The position numbers were made by a program, and so were the translations under genes. Under the pieces are notes generated by a model that saw only the letters and a program-made list of their open reading frames with translations, searched no databases and was not told where the DNA came from. Below are positions 59,069 through 64,000 of a DNA stretch of 64,000 bases, piece after piece. Source of the DNA: Pyronema omphalodes (lineage: Eukaryota; Ascomycota; Pezizomycetes; Pezizales; Pyronemataceae); NCBI GenBank assembly GCA_024516155.1, contig JAJJXM010000021.1:186001-250000 (forward strand), read 5' to 3'. The number at the start of each line of letters is the position of its first letter. Position 1 is the first letter of the stretch.

Positions 59069-62010
59069 ATAGCAGGTTGAGCTAACTGAATGCAGCGAAG
59101 AAAAGAGAGAAGTCTTGACCTGATGCATCAGCAAATTCGACAGAACCACCACCATCACCATCATCACTGGCACAAGCACGACAACAGCACTCCCAAGACA
59201 GCACTCAAGACATCAATAACAGTCAAGACAGGATATCAGCACTTTTACAATATCCCTCCGCACCCGCCGTACACACTCCGAACCACCAAACCCAATTCTC
59301 TACCTCTCTCTCTCTCTAACCTCTCATATCACTTCCTAACGCTCACAAGTCTCCCGCTACTCACGTCGCACTTGCCCTCCAACTGCTCACGTCGCTCACA
59401 ACATCCCTCCCACACCATTCACCACCACCATCACCCCCCCCCCCCCCCACCCCAAGCAGAGATCGTGGCAATCATTCGCTAATTTGTCCAATCACAACAG
59501 ACCACTGCTCTAAGCGATGTGCACATTGGCTGGGCTGAGGGACGCGCTCTAGTCTTCCCCCCAGCAACTTTCCCAGCTCCTGCCCGCCCTCCAATCATAC
59601 CCCTCGATGCGCGGGGCACTGACTGCTCCCCTCTCATCCGCAAAAATAATATCGCTAAAATCCAAAAAGCCCGCCAAAATAGCAGTTGGCCCTGGCTGAG
59701 AAAGCTCTCAAACCTCGCCGTATCAGGGCGAAAGACTGAGCTTTTAGACAGCCTTAGACAGCTACTTAAAAAGCTGTGACAGAGTCCAGCAGAGCCCAGT
59801 CGCCCCAGTACCATAGCCTGCGACGGGGCAACCCGCGCATCGTCAGACCAGACAGACATCTCTGCAGAGTTTTGACCTTTCGCCAAGTGCCTGCCCGCAC
59901 GCGAACTATGTATCCGGGGGCTTGGGATCGTTTTGATGATCATGGCTTCCCCCAGGGTTGCAACAGTCGTCGGCTGAAAACAAATGCTGACGCTGGTGAA
60001 ACTTTGCCTTTCATCCCATGTTGCTTCCCGCGGGCTTGTATCCTACCGTTACTACAATTAGAAACTGCGCAAACCCACGGACTTCATCTCGCAGATAGGT
60101 GGGATCTGGATGCGCGCTATCGTCCACCAATTTTCGCCGCGCTTCTGGAGTAGTCCGAGCAGGTCCCGCTATGTACTGATGGTAAGATGGCCAGCCGAAC
60201 CGCGGCCGAGTTTCTCAAGTCTCTGCTCTAGAATGGCGTAGCTTGCCACCCGCGTTTCCCCTCCTTACTCAGATAGACAAAGTACGAAGGATTTACTCCG
60301 CCTGCGAGCGCTCTATCGTCAAACTACACAGCCATACCGTTGAATTACCATGGGGCGATGCGCAAGGTACCAGGCGATCAAACAACTCCCTGGCGTGCCC
60401 AGAGTAATCAGTTGCAATTACTCTATTACTACAGAAACTACATACATAAATACTAGAGTCACAGCTGACTGATGTGTGTGTGTGTGTGTAACCGTGTTTG
60501 GCAGTAGAGTCGATAATTTGTAGATATTCGTTATATACTACTCTTCTGGGTAGAGGAGAGTCTTGCTAAGTCCAGCACGCAGTAAGGTCAACCACGCATT
60601 CTGCATTGCATCTTGGTCCCTGCCATTTTGTCTCAATCGTGCAGAATGTTCACCTCATCATTTTACCATCGTCTTCGTTTGTGCAAAAAACCCCAGACGG
60701 GAGTGAGGCCGGATGCACAACTCTACCACCCTCAAATCGGCCCGGTATCATGACGGATATTCCGCACGTATCCACGGGCTTTGTGCCGTGATGGGCCGTA
60801 ATCAGGTGAATCATGGTATGACAGTTTATAAATACAAACAAACAACTTGGGGTGTGCATGAGCTATGTCCCCTCACTGCATGTAGGCAAACTTGAAGAGA
60901 GTGAATTTTTGCACTGGCAATTCTTCTGCAGTTAGCTCACTGTCATCTTCAGGGGCTCCCGGTGCCTGCCCTGTCCACTCGTGCCATCAAAAGCTATGGT
61001 ATGGGTTTTGCAGATATCCCCTCGCCTCACCGCGCACTCCCCGGTTGTCTGGGCCTCACACTCTCGTCAGGCTAATCTCGAAAGAGGTTAATTGCATAAA
61101 ACCCTGTAAAAGTGTCTTTCACTCTGAAATCCAGATCCAGAGGCTGTCTCGATGCCATTTCCTGCTTCAATTCAGCGCGCTAGATATCGCTATATTGCTT
61201 CCGCACAATTTGCCCTTTCTTGCCCCCCCCTACCCCCAAGGTATTCACATAACAGTTGCATATTCCGTTCCCCCCGTAGCTGTTAGGGTATATATCGTAG
61301 TTGATGCGCCGCAAGTTCCTCAGCCAAACAGAATCAGAGATTCCTGAGATTCCAAATCCCTTCTTTTCTTTTCGTTGGCAAATCTACGTATTATTCCGGT
61401 CACTTTTCCCTCTACACCACGCTACTATTCTCCGGTCGCTTTTGAAATAATAGATAGTGGCATTTTCGGTTTCGGTTTCGGTTCCGGACTTTGGGCCCGT
61501 TCACTTGTCGCAAAATCGGATTGTGATAGTTACTCGGCTAGCTATCCCCACACGAATTTGGAACTATACAAAATACCTGACTGCACTCGACTAGCGGTAA
61601 TCTAAAGACCGATTGGGCTGTAGACAAAACGTGGTGATCGCTGCTTTATATATATCTTCATCCCACTTCACCCCAGGATCCGAACCCTCCCACCACGTCT
61701 CAGAAATTCACATCTATAACTACCATTCCATCTGCCGGAAATATCTGCTCGAACACCACCTTGATCAACGCAGTAACCACCCCTATTCTGGAGCCTTACA
61801 TATACACCTGCATACCTCCAACATATCCAGGATTTATATCGACTATCACAACCACTCGATAGGTACGTTGCCTTGGTTACATTTTATCTTTCGTCCTTCC
61901 TCTGTACATCTTTCTCCAACTGGTTACTTGATATACATACCGCTTCTTCCAATAGCTTTTTGTGTCGCATAATCCTGACCGCTTCGTTTGCAGTGCAGAT
62001 TCCAAATTAA
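59069..62010. promoter_or_regulatory. Upstream region and ATG-free leader of the C2H2 gene
   Basis: Holds CT-rich sequence, a C15 run (59434-59448), a GT run (about 60473-60489) and GC-rich sequence at 59480-60160 with overlapping frames but no recognised domain. From 61307 onward there is no plus-strand ATG until 62309. A possible 5'-UTR intron runs from GTACGTTG (61863) to TTTGCAG (ending about 61993). It is read as the promoter plus long leader of the gene at 62011-63702. Confidence 0.4.
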
Positions 62011-63702
62011 AAATCATTGAAATATCGCCATAACCTGCGATATTTCTTCCCAACAATCCCAGAAAAAAACTCGGTGTACTTTGTTTTCAAAGTATACCCC
62101 AGAACACTTCCCACAATAACCCCACAAACCGTTACAACGGCCTCTCTACAGTACCCCCCGTTTTTCCGAGCGCCCGAGCCAGACTCACCCATATCTTTGT
62201 ACCCGCTCACCCCACAGTCCCCATCTTCTTCTCCAGCAACGGATAGATACGGGTTGCCCTCCCTGGATCCTTCACAGGGCCAGCAGTCCCAGTACTGGGG
62301 AGGGAGCAATGGAGCCCTGGAGTGCAACAGAAAAACTCCAGTATCTCCTACTTCCGGAACTTACTTTTCGCCCACTTCGACAGCAAATTCCGCAGTGTAC
62401 ACAACAAGAGCTTTACCGCCATCTCCCCCGCATGCAGGGGATTTTGAAGGACGTCAATACAACCAGTCAATGATTAAGAACGAGTTTTCAGGAAATTCTC
62501 ACGCAGACGCAGCACAGTCAGCTAGCATTGCAGAGAGGAGACAAAGAGAAAGCTTGCCCCGATTCGATCTCACAAACGCCCGCGCCAATTTTGGAGGCAT
62601 TTCGAGTTTCCCAACGCCACCACCTCTTGGACAGCATGAGATGGCCAATTCACTAACCGGAAGCAATGTGGCGGGTGTCAGTTCTTATGGTGGTTACCAG
62701 CCGAGTAACGCTTCTCCGTTCGGATACCTTCCAGCAATGGGATCAGTGCATGCCGCACGCAGCAGCTTCAACTCACCGGGAACCTACGGACAGAGAACTG
62801 TTAACAGACCTCATAGCCCATCTATTGGAGAAATGGTACCGTCATCACCATATGAAAACGCGGTGTCTACTATGAGCCTTCCGGGGAGATCCTCAAGTTG
62901 TTCTATTGGACAGCAAGACAGCTCCTACGCCTCATCGTACAACCAACACAATCATTTAAATAGCCAGCCGCAGCAACCAACGACGCATAATCTGTATTCA
63001 CCTCACAGCGGTAGCGCTCCTCCGCCACCTCCCCCACCACCATCATCGGGCTCTTATTATACTTCATCATACCCTCCTCTACCTCAGATGTCACCAAACT
63101 CCCCTTCATCCACTCGACCAATGTCTGCCGGTACCAGCTCCTATCAAACCTCACTCGTACCTCTTCAGCCGCAACCTCACCCACAGTACCGACCACCCTA
63201 CTCACTCCCAGTACCCATGGGATCGACAGTGATGGGTACAGGGCACCTTGGAAACAGTATGATGCATCACATTCCGCGGGCGCACCACCCAGTCCAAGAC
63301 CGACCATTCAAATGCGACGTATGTCCACAAAGTTTCAGCCGGAACCACGATCTCAAACGCCACAAACGTATCCATCTTGCCGTTAAGCCATTCCCATGTG
63401 ACAACTGCGACAAAAGTTTTAGTCGTAAAGATGCTCTAAAGGTATGTATCCTTTTATTATCAATCGACTTTCTTTACTAACGTTTCATAAAGCGTCATCG
63501 TTTAGTCAAGGGCTGCGGAAAAGCCTCAGAACTAAGACTACAAGCAGCAGCTCAACAACAAATCACAGAACAACAACAAAATCAAGATCGTAATAAGACA
63601 CAATCCCCAACAAGCCATCATTCATCCCACCATGATCGAAACGTTCGGCAAAGATTATCACCTCATCACTCGTCTCATAGTTCAGTTGATCATTCATGCT
63701 GA
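62011..63702 (+). CDS. Ace2/Swi5-like C2H2 zinc-finger transcription factor; 5' end unresolved
   Basis: Exon 62011-63441, a 51-nt intron (GTATGT donor, CTAAC branch, AAG acceptor at 63492), then exon 63493-63702. Finger 1 (C-x2-C-x12-H-x3-H) begins at FKCDVC (63307). Finger 2 begins FPCDNC, is split by the intron after DALK and ends H-x5-C (RHRLVKGC). This C2HC form is like the last finger of Swi5/Ace2, which drive daughter-cell and septation genes in yeast. The region before the fingers is Pro/Ser/Gln-rich with PPPPPPPP and PEPDSPISLYPLTPQSPS; the tail is Gln/His/Ser-rich. The frame opens after TAA at 62008-62010 but has no ATG until 62470, although 62158-62470 looks coding. The true start is therefore a missed upstream exon, a near-cognate codon, or 62470. 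The factor family is certain; the orthology is tentative. Confidence 0.8.
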
Positions 63703-64000
63703 AAGGAAAAAAAAAATAAAGAAAATAAAAAAACAAATAAGCGACAAGACACAGCAATATCAATATCCTAGGAAACTAAGTAAGGATATATTCACAACCT
63801 ACACCAACATTTTTTCTTTTATACTTGTATTACGACAGGGGCTTTCTCTTTTCTTTCTTCATTTATCATTTTTACAGTCTGCATGCATTATTTAAATTTT
63901 CCTTTGTTATTTTAACTTACTTTGCGAGGAAAGATCTGGGATATGTTTTTTTCGAGGGTTTACTAGGTTCTTCTACTGAGAAAGAGATTAAATTAATGGT
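63703..64000. other. 3' flank of the C2H2 gene
   Basis: A- and T-rich sequence with AAATAAAG-type stretches near 63710-63740 that could serve polyadenylation. No further gene is seen before the window ends. Confidence 0.5.

Noticed and set aside
59479..60153. Overlapping frames of 125-154 codons on both strands
   Set aside because: GC-rich segment gives long frames on both strands; none shows a known motif and it sits in the upstream region of the C2H2 gene.
62011..63702. Calcineurin-responsive factor Crz1/CrzA
   Set aside because: The finger spacing and the H-x5-C final finger do not fit the Crz1 pattern; Ace2/Swi5-like is closer.

Overview
The window looks like nuclear DNA of a filamentous ascomycete (Pezizomycotina; class not resolvable from sequence alone). 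The evidence is: short spliceosomal introns with CTAAC branch points, a Zn2Cys6 regulator, a Gin4/Hsl1-type septin-associated kinase with a C-terminal KA1-like domain, an Ace2/Swi5-like C2H2 factor, tRNA genes with introns after position 37, and one Tad-like LINE ORF1. All families were recognised by eye; no database search was run.

Layout, left to right. 548-3100 (-): conserved fungal protein of unknown function. 5898-10275 (+): Gin4/Hsl1-family kinase, five exons, divergent from the first gene. 12226-13445 (-): TYW3, wybutosine synthesis, two exons, convergent with the kinase. 14516-17972 (+): DUF2461/TIGR02453 protein rebuilt from ten exons, four of them only 20-36 nt, with one GC-AG intron. 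17973-28369: about 10 kb with no recognisable gene, but with a MITE-like element, an inverted-repeat pair, several minisatellites and an ATG-free leader. 28370-29389 (+): short Zn2Cys6 transcription factor. 38460-39260 (+): mitochondrial hotdog-fold thioesterase-like protein. 43339-43435 (+): tRNA-Leu(UAG) with intron. 45609-47387 (+): a LINE-derived insertion carrying only ORF1, with a 3' (AATC)6 tail and a 14-bp target-site duplication. 47714-47811 (-): tRNA-Pro(AGG) with intron. 47812-62010: a second gene desert with minisatellites and a perfect 90-bp tandem duplication. 62011-63702 (+): Ace2/Swi5-like two-finger factor whose start codon cannot be found.

The region is gene-poor for an ascomycete: about one fifth is coding. 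No cluster or operon-like unit is visible; the genes are independent housekeeping and regulatory loci. Three things most deserve follow-up: the ORF1-only LINE insertion, the micro-exon architecture of the DUF2461 gene, and the roughly 1-kb ATG-free stretches ahead of both transcription-factor genes, one of which runs on into sequence that looks coding but has no AUG start.
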